Shown here piece after piece: positions 7,620-17,600 of a DNA stretch of 34,438 bases; the first letter of the stretch is position 1; the number at the start of each line of letters is the position of its first letter. A program made the translations under genes and the position numbers. A model generated the notes under the pieces. It worked only from the letters and a program-made list of their open reading frames with translations. It was not told the DNA's origin and searched no databases. Source of the DNA: an uncultured Verrucomicrobiota bacterium (GTDB lineage: Bacteria; Verrucomicrobiota; Kiritimatiellia; RFP12; UBA3636); the NCBI GenBank assembly GCA_946624575.1, contig CAMOSH010000017.1, positions 1 to 34,438 on the forward strand. Reading direction: 5' to 3'.

Positions 7620-10600
7620 CGACGGCGGAAACGAGGCGAAGCGCAGAGGCGAGCAGTTCGTCCGGAGCGCGACCCGCAAGCTCGGGAATCGCGCCGGCGG
7701 CGCGCAGCGGCGCTTCGCCGCGATACATGAAAATCCGGTTTGTGCCGGATTCGGCGCGGATGCGCGAGATGCCGCGTTCCGCGGCCAGGATGCGCAGACG
7801 CGCGGTCGCGTAGAGGCGGCGGGCCTCCTGCGGTGCTGCGCCATAACGATCGGTCACATCCGAAACGAAGGCGTCGAGCTCCGCCTCCGACGAACATTCC
7901 GCCAGGCGGCGGTGGAAATCGATGCGCGCCGAATCGCCGGAGACGTATGACTCCGGGAGAAAAGCGGGCGCACAGCCGCCGCCGTCGCCCGGATTGGCGG
8001 AAAGGAACGGCAAATCCAGCTCCACGTCCACCAGCAGCGGCGGCGCCTCGCCGCGCAGCTTGGCCACGGCGCGCCGCAACAGCTGGCAGTAGAGCCGGAA
8101 GCCAACGGCGGCAATGTGGCCGCTTTGTTCCGCGCCGAGCAGATTGCCGGCCCCGCGCAATGCGAGGTCGCGCATGGCGAGCGACACACCGCATCCCAGT
8201 TCCGAAGCCGCCTCCAGGGCCTCCAGGCGCTGGCGGGCGTCGCCAGTGACGGCACCGCCGTCCGGAACGAGGAAATACGCCCAGGCCTGGACGTCCGAGC
8301 GCCCGACGCGACCGCGCAGCTGATAGAGGTCGGCCACGCCGAAGCGGTCCGCCCTCTCCACGATTATCGTGTTGGCGCGCGGCACGTCGATGCCGTTTTC
8401 CACAATCGTGGTCGAAAGGAAAAGATCCTGCCTGCCCTCGGCAAATTCGATCATGGCGGCGGCGGTTTCGGCGGGCGGCAACCGGCCATGCCCCATTCCG
8501 ATGCGCAGACCCGGGAACAACTGCCTGAGCTGCCCCGCCACAAGAGGCAGCGTGGCCACGCGGTTGTGCAGGTAGAAGACCTGCCCGCCGCGCGCGAGTT
8601 CGCGCCCAATGGCCTCGCGCAGGATGTCATCGGACTTGGCGGCCACGCGGGTGCGAATGGGGACGCGCCCCGGCGGCGGCGTCCGGAGCAGCGACAGATC
8701 GCGCGCTCCGACGAGCCCGAGATACAGCGAGCGCGGGATGGGGGTGGCGGAAAGAGAAAGTACGTCCACCATCTCGCTGCGCTCCTTGAGACGTTCCTTC
8801 TGCCTGACGCCGAAGCGCTGCTCCTCGTCCACCACCAGGAGGCCGAGATCCTTGAACACGACGCGTTCGGAAAGGATGCCGTGAGTGCCGACGACGATGT
8901 CGATGGCTCCGGATGCGAGCCCCCGCTCGACCTTGGCGCGGCGGGAATCGGACTCGGTGGAGGAATGCAGCGCGATCGTGACCGGCCAAGGGGCGAAACG
9001 GTCGCGGAAAAGCGAGTAATGCTGCTGCGCCAGGACGGTCGTCGGCACCAGGACCGCCACCTGACGGCCCTGCATGGCACTGATGAACGCCGCGCGCATG
9101 GCGATTTCCGTCTTGCCGTAGCCGGCGTCGCCACAGACGAGGCGGTCCATGGGGTGCGGGCTTTCCATGTCCTCGCGCACCTGCCGTATGCATTCGGCCT
9201 GACCCGGAGTCTCGCGGTGCGGGAAAGACGCCTCGAACTGCGCGAGCCATGGCGTTTCGTGGGCAAACGGGCGCCCGGGCAGAGTCTTGCGGCGCGCCTG
9301 GCGGTTGAGCATTTCGGCGGCCAGGCGCTCAATTGACCTGGCGGCCGCGGCCTTCTGCGCCGCCCAACGCTTTGAGCCTATTTCGTGCAGGACAACGGTC
9401 AATTCGTCGCCCGCGCCGGAATAGCGCGAAACGAGATTCGCGCGTGACAGCGGCACGTGTAGAATGGATCCGCCGGCATATTCGATGACCAGGGTTTCGC
9501 GCGACTTTCCGGCGATTTCGAGGCGATCCGTGCCCAGATACCGCCCGATGCCGTACTCCTCGTGCACCACGTAGTCGCCGCGCTGGATCGTTTCGAGAAT
9601 GCGGGAGGCCAGCGCCTCGGCGGCGGCGGAAGAGCCAGCAGCGTCGGAGTCGGCGCCGGAGTCGGCGGGACGGTCGAACGCGGCGGCGGGCATGGTGGCG
9701 TCGAGCGCAGCGGCTATGCCAACTCCAAGGGAACCGCCGCCGCCAGAAGCTGGGCCGTCCGCTTCGCGCGGAGCGCGGCGGGCGGCGGCGCGCTTTGCCA
9801 CGCCGAACACATCCGCCTGCGAAAGCCAAATTTCGCCAGGGGCTGCGGTCTGGCCACCGGTTGAAATCGCGAAGCCGCCGGATATCGGGCGGGCGCGCAA
9901 ATCGGCCACTGCGTAGAGAGCCGCGGCGGACTCGCGCAGATTGGCGACCGCGCCGTCGGTATCTGCCCAGACGTGTACGATCGCTCCGGCCACCGCGCAC
10001 CTTGCGGCGCACGAAACGACAGCGGCGCGGCGCGCCTCGGCGGCATCCGGATCGATCCAGTCGCCGGATGCAGCCATGTCGGCAGTGAGACCCGGTAGCG
10101 AAAACACGTCGACGAACGGCAGCCTGGCGCGCATTGCGCCGACGGGCTCCGGAAGGCCGAGAAAGAGCTGCCTGAAGCCGCGACCGCCAAAGAATGCGCG
10201 CGCCTCGGCGGCGGCGGGATCCGAAGCGGCCTCCGGCGCAGTCCAAAGCACGCACGCGCCGTCCGGGAGCCGCTCGTGCAGCAGTGCGCCCAGGTCGTCC
10301 GGCGGCCGCATGGGCGGGACGACGAGCGAATCGATGCGTCGGCTCGAACGCTGCGTCGACGGATCGAAAGTGCGGATCGAATCAACCTGGTCGCCGAAGA
10401 ATTCGACGCGACTCGGCACGAGCGCGGCGGTCGGCCAGACGTCAACCACGCCGCCGCGCGACGCAAAGACGCCAGTTTCATAGACTTCTGGGGCGCGGCG
10501 ATATCCGGCCGCCGCGAGCCAGCCGCAAAGCCCTTCGGGGCCGTCGGGCGCGGCGCCGCCATCGGGAGGCGCGGGCGCGGCGCCGCTTTCAAGCCTGAGC

Positions 10601-11031
10601 GACCTCGCGAGCATCTGCGCGGGATCGACGCACCGCTGCGGCAGAGCGCCGGCGCAGGTAGCGACAACGAGGGACACCGGCCGGTCACGGCCACGCGCGG
10701 AAAGCGCGGCCATCGCCCGGATGCGCGCCGCTTCGCACGCGGGGGACGCGGCGGCGTCCTCCGATGACATCGGGAAGACGCGAAGCGAGTCGCCTGGACC
10801 AAGCATGGCGGCAGCATCAGCGCCAAAGCTCTCCAGTTCCGCCGCTCCGGACGCGACTACCAGAACGCACGGGACGCGAACGTCGCGGGCAATGGCGACG
10901 GCAAGTGCGGCGGTTCCGGCGCCTGGCGGCGTGGCCGCGCCGGCCATGGGCCAGGCCGGCGCAAGCGCGTCGCGCAGCGCCTGCGCCGCCGCGCCGGAAA
11001 GGGCTTCCGCAGTGCCGCGCCCAGCCGTCAT
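7594..11031 (-). CDS. mfd: Transcription-repair coupling factor
   Basis: 1145-aa ORF; DYVVHEEYGIGRYLG (CarD-like/RID), CGDAGYGKTEIAMRAAF, VVDEEQRFGVRQKERLK, TRP-like C-terminal domain. Confidence 0.97.
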   Translation of the reverse strand: MTAGRGTAEALSGAAAQALRDALAPAWPMAGAATPPGAGTAALAVAIARDVRVPCVLVVASGAAELESFGADAAAMLGPGDSLRVFPMSSEDAAASPACEAARIRAMAALSARGRDRPVSLVVATCAGALPQRCVDPAQMLARSLRLESGAAPAPPDGGAAPDGPEGLCGWLAAAGYRRAPEVYETGVFASRGGVVDVWPTAALVPSRVEFFGDQVDSIRTFDPSTQRSSRRIDSLVVPPMRPPDDLGALLHERLPDGACVLWTAPEAASDPAAAEARAFFGGRGFRQLFLGLPEPVGAMRARLPFVDVFSLPGLTADMAASGDWIDPDAAEARRAAVVSCAARCAVAGAIVHVWADTDGAVANLRESAAALYAVADLRARPISGGFAISTGGQTAAPGEIWLSQADVFGVAKRAAARRAPREADGPASGGGGSLGVGIAAALDATMPAAAFDRPADSGADSDAAGSSAAAEALASRILETIQRGDYVVHEEYGIGRYLGTDRLEIAGKSRETLVIEYAGGSILHVPLSRANLVSRYSGAGDELTVVLHEIGSKRWAAQKAAAARSIERLAAEMLNRQARRKTLPGRPFAHETPWLAQFEASFPHRETPGQAECIRQVREDMESPHPMDRLVCGDAGYGKTEIAMRAAFISAMQGRQVAVLVPTTVLAQQHYSLFRDRFAPWPVTIALHSSTESDSRRAKVERGLASGAIDIVVGTHGILSERVVFKDLGLLVVDEEQRFGVRQKERLKERSEMVDVLSLSATPIPRSLYLGLVGARDLSLLRTPPPGRVPIRTRVAAKSDDILREAIGRELARGGQVFYLHNRVATLPLVAGQLRQLFPGLRIGMGHGRLPPAETAAAMIEFAEGRQDLFLSTTIVENGIDVPRANTIIVERADRFGVADLYQLRGRVGRSDVQAWAYFLVPDGGAVTGDARQRLEALEAASELGCGVSLAMRDLALRGAGNLLGAEQSGHIAAVGFRLYCQLLRRAVAKLRGEAPPLLVDVELDLPFLSANPGDGGGCAPAFLPESYVSGDSARIDFHRRLAECSSEAELDAFVSDVTDRYGAAPQEARRLYATARLRILAAERGISRIRAESGTNRIFMYRGEAPLRAAGAIPELAGRAPDELLASALRLVSAVAKAAQVPG

Positions 11032-12047
11032 CGGCGAGCACCCTCTCCCGCCAGCGCCCGCAGCACGGCTTCAGCGACGCGCTCCGGGGAAACCGACGCC
11101 AGCGCGGCGACGGCTTCCGGGTCGTCTCGCGCGATCGCACGAGAGACGCGCACCCCTTCGGCGCGCACCACTGTCGCGGCGCGTCCCACGGGACCAGTTT
11201 TGTCTGGATCGGTCTTGCCGAACACCGCCACGACCGGAACGCCGGCGGCGGCGGCCAAGTGCATTCCGCCGCTGTCGTTGCAGACCACGCAGTCGCAGAA
11301 GGCGAGCGCGGCGGCGAATTCCGCTAACGAAGTGCGGCCGCAGGCGTCGGGCGCGCCAAGCGCGGAGGCAAGGTCTGCGCACGTGCGCTCCTCGCCGCGG
11401 CCACCAAACACGGCGAAGCGGACGGCGGGCAATTCGCGGCGGATGATTTTCGCGGCGTCGGCGAAACCTGGCCAGCGCTTGGACGGCCCGCGCGCAGCTC
11501 CGGGGACCAGCCCAACCAGCGGGGCGCCAGACGCCGTGGCGGGGGCGATGCCAAGACGTTCCAGAAGATCCGGCGCGGCGGGCGGGGAAAATCCGCAGTC
11601 GCCCCGCAAGTCGCATTCCGGAGAGCCGCACAGAATCTTCGCGTATTCGAGCGCCTGGTGCATTTTCGCCTCCGCCGGGGAAAAGCGCACCGCTTCCCCG
11701 ACGAGGATGCGGCGCGCGACGGAGCGCGCGGTGCCGCGAATGCGGCGGCGCGGGATTCCCGAGAGGCGCACCACGAGCGCCGAACGAATGGAATTGGGCA
11801 GAAGAAACGCCCTGGCGAACCGAAACGAGCGCAGACGGCGCGCCGCCGCGAGCATTTCCCCCTTCGGAAAGGCAACCACCGAATCAACGGAGGACACCGC
11901 GCCCCAGAACGACGCAAGGCCCGGCCGGCAGAAAATGCAGATGGAGGAGTCCGGACGCTCGCGGCGAAGGCGGCGCAGACCTGGCAGGGCCATCACGGCG
12001 TCGCCGAGCCAGTTCGGGGAAACCACAAGAAGGGAATCTTTCGTCAT
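11028..12047 (-). CDS. waaF: Glycosyltransferase family 9, lipopolysaccharide heptosyltransferase II-like
   Basis: SPNWLGDAVMALPGLRRLRRERP, FLLPNSIRSALVVRLSGIPRRRIRG, VCNDSGGMHLAAAAGVPVVAVFGKTDPDKTGP; 4-bp overlap with mfd. Confidence 0.85.
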   Translation of the reverse strand: MTKDSLLVVSPNWLGDAVMALPGLRRLRRERPDSSICIFCRPGLASFWGAVSSVDSVVAFPKGEMLAAARRLRSFRFARAFLLPNSIRSALVVRLSGIPRRRIRGTARSVARRILVGEAVRFSPAEAKMHQALEYAKILCGSPECDLRGDCGFSPPAAPDLLERLGIAPATASGAPLVGLVPGAARGPSKRWPGFADAAKIIRRELPAVRFAVFGGRGEERTCADLASALGAPDACGRTSLAEFAAALAFCDCVVCNDSGGMHLAAAAGVPVVAVFGKTDPDKTGPVGRAATVVRAEGVRVSRAIARDDPEAVAALASVSPERVAEAVLRALAGEGARR

Positions 12048-12706
12048 TGCACGTCGCTCCGTGGCGGACCGTCGGGAAAAGAAACGGCAGGTGGCGGCGG
12101 CAGCTCGGAATTGGCTGGAACCGGTGGATCGTCATCCGCCGCGGGCGGGGCTTCGTCAACCGCGAGCTCCCGAAGTTCGGCCCAGCCGACTGGCGCGGTC
12201 TCCTCGGCCGGCGCCACGCCCAGCGCGACCGGCGGCAGGGCGCGCCTTTCGCGCGCTCGCATCGAAAGCAGTGCCGCCAGCACCGCGGCCACAAGCACAA
12301 TTGCGGCGGCGCGCGACACGCCGCGGTGATGCAACCAGAGCCACCCGGCTACTGGATGCCGCATGGTGAAAACCACGACGCGGGCACGCCTTGGCGAAAA
12401 CCCGCGCGGCGGGACCCCGAGCGCCGGATCATGTGCGCGAAGCCAGTTTTCGATTCCTGCAGCCCCGTGAAGGGGCTGCAGGGCAGGTGGGGAGCCATGC
12501 TGCGGGGTTCCTGCGGCCCCGTGAAGGGGCTGCGGGGCAGGTGGGGAGCCATGCTGCGGGGTTCCTGCGGCCCCGTGAAGGGGCTGCAGGGCAGGTGGGG
12601 AGCCATGCTGCGGGGTTTCTGCGGCCCCGTGAAGGGGCTGCGGGGCAGGTGGGAAGCCATGCTGCGGGCTGGCGGGGAGATTGTTTTTGCCGGGATCCTG
12701 GTTCAT
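12044..12706 (-). CDS. Single-pass membrane protein, putative sigma-factor partner, with N-terminal 18-aa repeats
   Basis: 4-bp overlap with upstream ECF sigma gene; TM segment AAAIVLVAAVLAALLSM; N-terminal (G/T)SPPAxQPLHGAAGTPQH repeats. Confidence 0.6.
   Translation of the reverse strand: MNQDPGKNNLPASPQHGFPPAPQPLHGAAETPQHGSPPALQPLHGAAGTPQHGSPPAPQPLHGAAGTPQHGSPPALQPLHGAAGIENWLRAHDPALGVPPRGFSPRRARVVVFTMRHPVAGWLWLHHRGVSRAAAIVLVAAVLAALLSMRARERRALPPVALGVAPAEETAPVGWAELRELAVDEAPPAADDDPPVPANSELPPPPAVSFPDGPPRSDVQ
12456..12646 (-). repeat. In-frame 54-bp tandem repeat x4 with internal palindrome CCTGCAGCCCC-GTGAA-GGGGCTGCAGG
   Basis: (C)CCCGTGAAGGGG cores at 12463, 12517, 12571, 12625 (54-bp spacing); first copy has perfect 11-bp arms at 12456-12482. 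Confidence 0.97.
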
Positions 12707-13269
12707 CGCAAAGCCCCCTTTCGCGCAAGATGCGCGGCTAGTTTTTTCATCGCTTCGTGCAAAAGATAGCCGACGGTGCCTTCGGGAATGCCCGTGAGGT
12801 CCGACATTTCGCGGTAGGAAAGGCCCTCGTAGACCTTTAGGGCAACAAGCTGGCGCTCGCGCGCGGGCAGAAGGCGCAACGCTTCCGCGGCCTCCGCCGC
12901 GGCGTCCGGAACGCCGCCGTCGCCGCCCTGGCCGGGCGCCGGGGGAACGTGCTCAGAAATGCGCTCGGCGCTGCGTTCGTGCAACGCCGCGCGACGCGCG
13001 GCACCGCGCACCGAATCGACGGACAGATTGTGCACGGTCCGGCGCAGCCAGGCCCGGATGGCGGCGGACGGCTCGAAGGAATCGCCGCGCCATTCGCGGG
13101 AGAGCCTGATGAACGCCTCCTGCACGAGGTCGCGTGCTTCCTCGCGATTTCCCGAAAGGCGCGCGCCTAGGGAGACAAGTTCGCCGCCGTATTCGGCGAC
13201 CAGGCGCTCAAAGGCGTCGCGCCCCCCGCCCGTGTCACCGGAATGCCGTCTGCCGTCGCCGCCGTTCAC
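12703..13269 (-). CDS. ECF-type RNA polymerase sigma factor
   Basis: FERLVAEYGGELVSLGARLSGNREEARDLVQEAFIRL (region 2), LLPARERQLVALKVYEGLSYREMSDLTGIPEGTVGYLLHEAMKKL (region 4); GTG start. Confidence 0.92.
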   Translation of the reverse strand: MNGGDGRRHSGDTGGGRDAFERLVAEYGGELVSLGARLSGNREEARDLVQEAFIRLSREWRGDSFEPSAAIRAWLRRTVHNLSVDSVRGAARRAALHERSAERISEHVPPAPGQGGDGGVPDAAAEAAEALRLLPARERQLVALKVYEGLSYREMSDLTGIPEGTVGYLLHEAMKKLAAHLARKGALR

Positions 13270-13296
13270 GCCCGTCCCGCGGAAACCCGCATTGCG

Positions 13297-14559
13297 TCAG
13301 ACCATGAACTCCGCGAACGCGTCGCGAGAACCAGGCTCGACGGAAAACTCCTCCGGATGCACGGCCGCAAAAAGCTGGCGCACGACGATCCGGCCGACGC
13401 CCCTGGAGTCGGAATACGCCGCGACAAGAGCCCTTATGGACGGAAGGTCGCCCTCGACGGGCCGCACGGCCAGCGCGGTGGGACCGGGCACGTTCACGGA
13501 GCGCAGCGTGGCGTCGCCGCCGCGCAGCGCGGTGCGAAGAAACTCGTTGTCGGCGCGGTCGCGCCCAAGCACGACGAGGGTTCCGCCTGGGAAGCGGAAA
13601 TGACGGCCGTGGTTGCAGGCCTCGACAAGCCGCGCGTCGCCAAGTCCCTCGTGTTCCATGAGATTCTTGAGGCGGCGGCAGTAATTCGGCTCCGTGAGCT
13701 TGCATCCACCCGCGGGCGACGGATAGTCGCGTATGCCGTACTTGACGGCCAACGCCATTTGCGGCTTGCGGTTGCGGCCTTGCAGATCAAGCAGGCGCGA
13801 GCGGTCGACAAGTCCTTCGCGCTCCGGTGCGGTGGGGTCCAGGAGCTTTGCGGAAAGCGGGCGCAGCAGGTGGTCGCCGGCGCCGGAGAGGTTGCGCACC
13901 CGGTTGAGAGGGCCGCGCTGCTGCGACATTGGGCGCTGCCCGAGCACTTCGCCAGTGGCCACGAAGTCGAATCCATTCTCCTGCGCGTACTCCCAGGCGC
14001 GCCCGATCATCCGCGCATGGCAGTCGATGCACGGATTCAGGCACGAACCGAAACCTGACGGCGGATCATGCAGCAGCGCGAGAATGTCGGCCGTGAAGTC
14101 TAGCACATGGTGCTTGAAGCCTAGGCGCCGACACGCGCGGGCTGTGCCTTCCGGATTGGCGTAGAACGGAGAGGCGAAGGACACCGCTTCCGCCTCGACG
14201 CCCTGTTCGCGCAGAACGCACAGGCACAGCAGTGAATCCAGCCCGCCCGAGCAAAGGCAGAGGGCGCGGGCGGGGCCTGCGGCCCCGGATCCTGCAGCCA
14301 CGTGAAGGGGCTGCAGGGCAGGTGGGGAACTGGGCTGCTGGGCAGGTGGGGGAGGCGCAGATCCTGCAGCCCCGTGAAGAGGCTGCTGGGCAGGTGGGGA
14401 ACTGGGCTGCTGGGGAGGCGCAGATCCTGCAGCCCCGTGAAGAGGCTGCTGGGCAAGTGGGGAACTGGGCTGCTGGGGAGGCGCAGATCCTGCAGCCACG
14501 TGAAGGGGCTGCGGGTCAGGCTGGGAGCCGGGCGACTGGAAATCTGGTTCTTGGTGCAT
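13297..14559 (-). CDS. PP-loop ATPase, tRNA thiolation (ThiI/MnmA)-like, with repeat-bearing N-terminus
   Basis: ALCLCSGGLDSLLCLCVLREQGVEAEAV (SGGxDS PP-loop), CLNPCIDCHARMI cysteines; ATG at 14559; repeats precede the catalytic domain. Confidence 0.75.
   Translation of the reverse strand: MHQEPDFQSPGSQPDPQPLHVAAGSAPPQQPSSPLAQQPLHGAAGSAPPQQPSSPPAQQPLHGAAGSAPPPPAQQPSSPPALQPLHVAAGSGAAGPARALCLCSGGLDSLLCLCVLREQGVEAEAVSFASPFYANPEGTARACRRLGFKHHVLDFTADILALLHDPPSGFGSCLNPCIDCHARMIGRAWEYAQENGFDFVATGEVLGQRPMSQQRGPLNRVRNLSGAGDHLLRPLSAKLLDPTAPEREGLVDRSRLLDLQGRNRKPQMALAVKYGIRDYPSPAGGCKLTEPNYCRRLKNLMEHEGLGDARLVEACNHGRHFRFPGGTLVVLGRDRADNEFLRTALRGGDATLRSVNVPGPTALAVRPVEGDLPSIRALVAAYSDSRGVGRIVVRQLFAAVHPEEFSVEPGSRDAFAEFMV
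14290..14520 (-). repeat. In-frame 63-72-bp tandem repeat x4 with palindrome GCAGCCCCGTGAAGRGGCTGC
   Basis: GCAGCC(C/A)CGTGAAG(G/A)GGCTGC at 14294, 14366, 14429, 14492 (spacing 72, 63, 63); same core as the repeat at 12456-12646. Confidence 0.96.
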
Positions 14560-14601
14560 GATTACGGACAAATTGTCTAATTTGTTGGCTGTTGGCAGCG
14601 A

Positions 14602-17600
14602 TTATTTCCGCCCACGCAGATCGGCGCGCAGTTCGTTGTAGAAGGCAAGATCCTCGTTGCGGAAACGAGTGTCGATCCGCTCGGCGGCGTCGAGGATTTC
14701 CGTGGCCGCGTCGCGGTCGCCGACGACGAAGCGGGCGCGCGCCAGGTGCAGATGTATCACGGGGTCGTTGGAATTGATGCGAATCGCCTCCTCGAACGCC
14801 TCCACCGCCTCGTCGTTGCGCCCCATCGCAAGCAGCGCCAGCCCGCGCGTGTCCATCACGTTGTACAGGTCGCCGCGCATGGAAAGCGCCTCGTCGGCGA
14901 GTTTGAGCGCGGAGGAAATGTCGCCGAGCAGGTACTTGGCGTAGGCCAGGTCGCCGCGCGGAAGCGGGCTTTCCCATGCGGCGGCGGACCTTTCCAGAAA
15001 CGCCACGGCCGACGAGACGCTCGCGGCACGCAACGCGAGCGAACCGAGGATGTAGTTGCCAAAACCATGGTCCGGCACGAGGCGCAGGAGTTCGCGCGCG
15101 TGCCTGCCTGCCGCGCCGGAATCGTTTAGGACGTAATCCAGGCGCAGAAGCTGCTCGATGATCGACGGATCGCCCGGCGCCGACTTGTCCGCCAAGTCGA
15201 ATTCGTCGCGAGCGGAGCGCCAGTCCTTGTCCATCATGAAGAGCGACGCCTTGGCGATCGCACCCTGGCGGGTGCGGGCGGCGGCGGTTTCGCAAAGGCG
15301 TCCGGCCAGATCGTTCAGGCGGCGGCGGATTTCGGGGCGGCGCTCGTCGGCCACGGCGGAATGCACGTGCACGAGCGCCGTGAAAAGCGCAAAAGCGGAC
15401 TCCGGGTCGTTCAGGTTCTCGCGGAAGCGCAGTTCGGCCTGCGCCGCGGCCTCTTCTGGCTTGCCGGCGACGAGAAGCAGCTGCGTCCTGAACGGAAACA
15501 GCTTTTCAGGAGCCACGCCAAGTTCGGCCAGCCTGTCCAGGACTTCGCCGACGCCATCCGGACGGCCATCAGAGAGGCGCGCCGACGCAAGGCCGAAGAG
15601 CGACTGGATGTCATCGGGGTTGCGCTGAAGGGCGTCGAGCCACGTTTCCTCGGATTTTCCGAAATCGCCACGCTGCGCGTGGATCGCGGCCAGCATCCTC
15701 AACAGCGGAGTCTTCGCGGATTCGTCGGAGTCGCGCAGCGCCGAATCGATCGTGCCCACGGCCAGAGCTGTCTGGCCGGTCATCGCCCACGACCAGCCAA
15801 GCGCCGCAAACGCCTCAGGACTCGTCACGTAGCCCTGCGAACGCGAAAGCTCCCAGATCTGGAGCGGGCGACGGAGCTGGGCGCGGAATTCGTCAAGCTC
15901 CTTGCGCACGGACTCGCGCTCCTCCTCCATGTGTTTGTCGCGAAGCGCGGTAAAGAGATTGAGCATGGCCGAGATGTTCTCCGGGTCGAACTGGTGCACC
16001 ATGCGCCACAGGGCGAGCGCGTCGGCGTCACGGCCGGCGCCGTCCAGGTACCAGGCCAGGTTGTTGCCAACGAACGAGAGGCGCCTGCGGACGGTCTTGG
16101 AAAGCGCGACCGTGGCTCGGTTGGCGGAGAGGTCGGCCCGGTCGAGGTCGGGGCCGATTCCCGATATGAACTCGGTGTACGCCGCGAGATTGGCCATGAT
16201 CGGATCGGGACCGGGCTCGGAAAGCGGATTCAGACGCGGAGCGGACTCCGGCGCGCCCAGAAACACCAGTCCTCGCGGATAGATGCGCCAGGGACCAAGG
16301 TTCCACAGGTCCGGGAACCATGTCAGCGCCACCCGTTTCCCGGCGTTCGTAGAATTGCCGATGAACTCCTGGAGGAACGAAAAGGCGCCGAGGTCGAGCG
16401 CGTTTTCCAGCGCGGGGTCTTCCAGCGAGCGGCGGAACAGCTTGCGGGTTGCGGATCCGGAAGCCTCCGACAGGTCGAGGATTTCCAGCGGAAGGTCGAG
16501 TTCGCGAGCGCGCAAACGATAAACAGAAGAAAAGAGGGAGTCCGTCACGACGATGTCGCGGCCGTTCATGCTGCCAAGCACGGCGTCCACGTAAGTGCGC
16601 AGGAACTTCGAGGCGGACGCGTCCGCCTCGTCCAGCCCGAAGGCGCCAATGCGAAAAAGCACAAGCGCGCAGAGTGCGAGCACAACGCCACGCAGGAACT
16701 TGCTCAGCACCGGATGATACCCGCCGGACGGCGCGGTGGCGTCGCCGCCGATGTCGACATCATCGTCCGCGTCCGCGGGCGCAGGAGCCGGCGCCGGGGT
16801 CGGGGCGGCAGCAGGCGCGGCGGTCGGTGCCGGGGTCGAAGAAGGCACCGAGGTCGAGTCGGCATCGCCGTCCGAACCGAGAGATTCCTCCCTTTCGGTC
16901 GGCAGCGTGGAATTGAAGAACAGGATCTGCAGCAGAGCGACGACGACGCAGTACGCGAAAGAAATCGCCGAAAGGGCGTAGGCGGTGACCTGTTCCGGCT
17001 GGAATCCGAGCAGGCCCCAAGGCGAATAGCGCGAGCCAAAGAGAACCATCAGCGTCGCCGCGAAAATGGCCAGATTCATCGCAACGACGGCTGGGGAGCG
17101 ATCGGGCGAGGAGAGGGAAAAGCGCCCCACCAGGACGCACGCGAAGAACGGAAGCACCGTCATGCATCCGATGATCAGCCAGTGCGGGCGGGTCATGGCG
17201 GCGATGGAACCGCCAAGTAGCGGCTGCACGAAGCGCACAAGCACCCAGATGCTGCCGTCGTAGTTCATCAGCTCGTAACCGGGGCCGTTTTTGAATGCGG
17301 TCACGCAAAGCCATGCGGACAGGACGAAAGCCGTTAAGAACGCGAGCGGCGGAACGAGCAGGCCGATCCAGGCCGGGCGCCGCGAGACGAGCGCTCCGTA
17401 CAGCCACAGCACCGCCATGGCCGGAAGAAACTGTATCGCGGTGACGCTCTGGGTGCAAAGCGCCCCGTACAGGCCGAGGGCCCAGACCGACAGACCGAGG
17501 CGGTCCTCGGCCGCGCCACGCATCAGCAGCCACGCCGCGACGACCAGCGGCAGCAGATAGAACGCATACGACTCAACGCGCGTGGACGCGATCCAGAACG

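Noticed and set aside
15361-17220. 619-aa plus-strand ORF (and 22920-24512, 8116-9336 plus)
   Set aside because: Antisense to the membrane/TPR, acyl-CoA dehydrogenase and mfd genes respectively; low-complexity shadow products.
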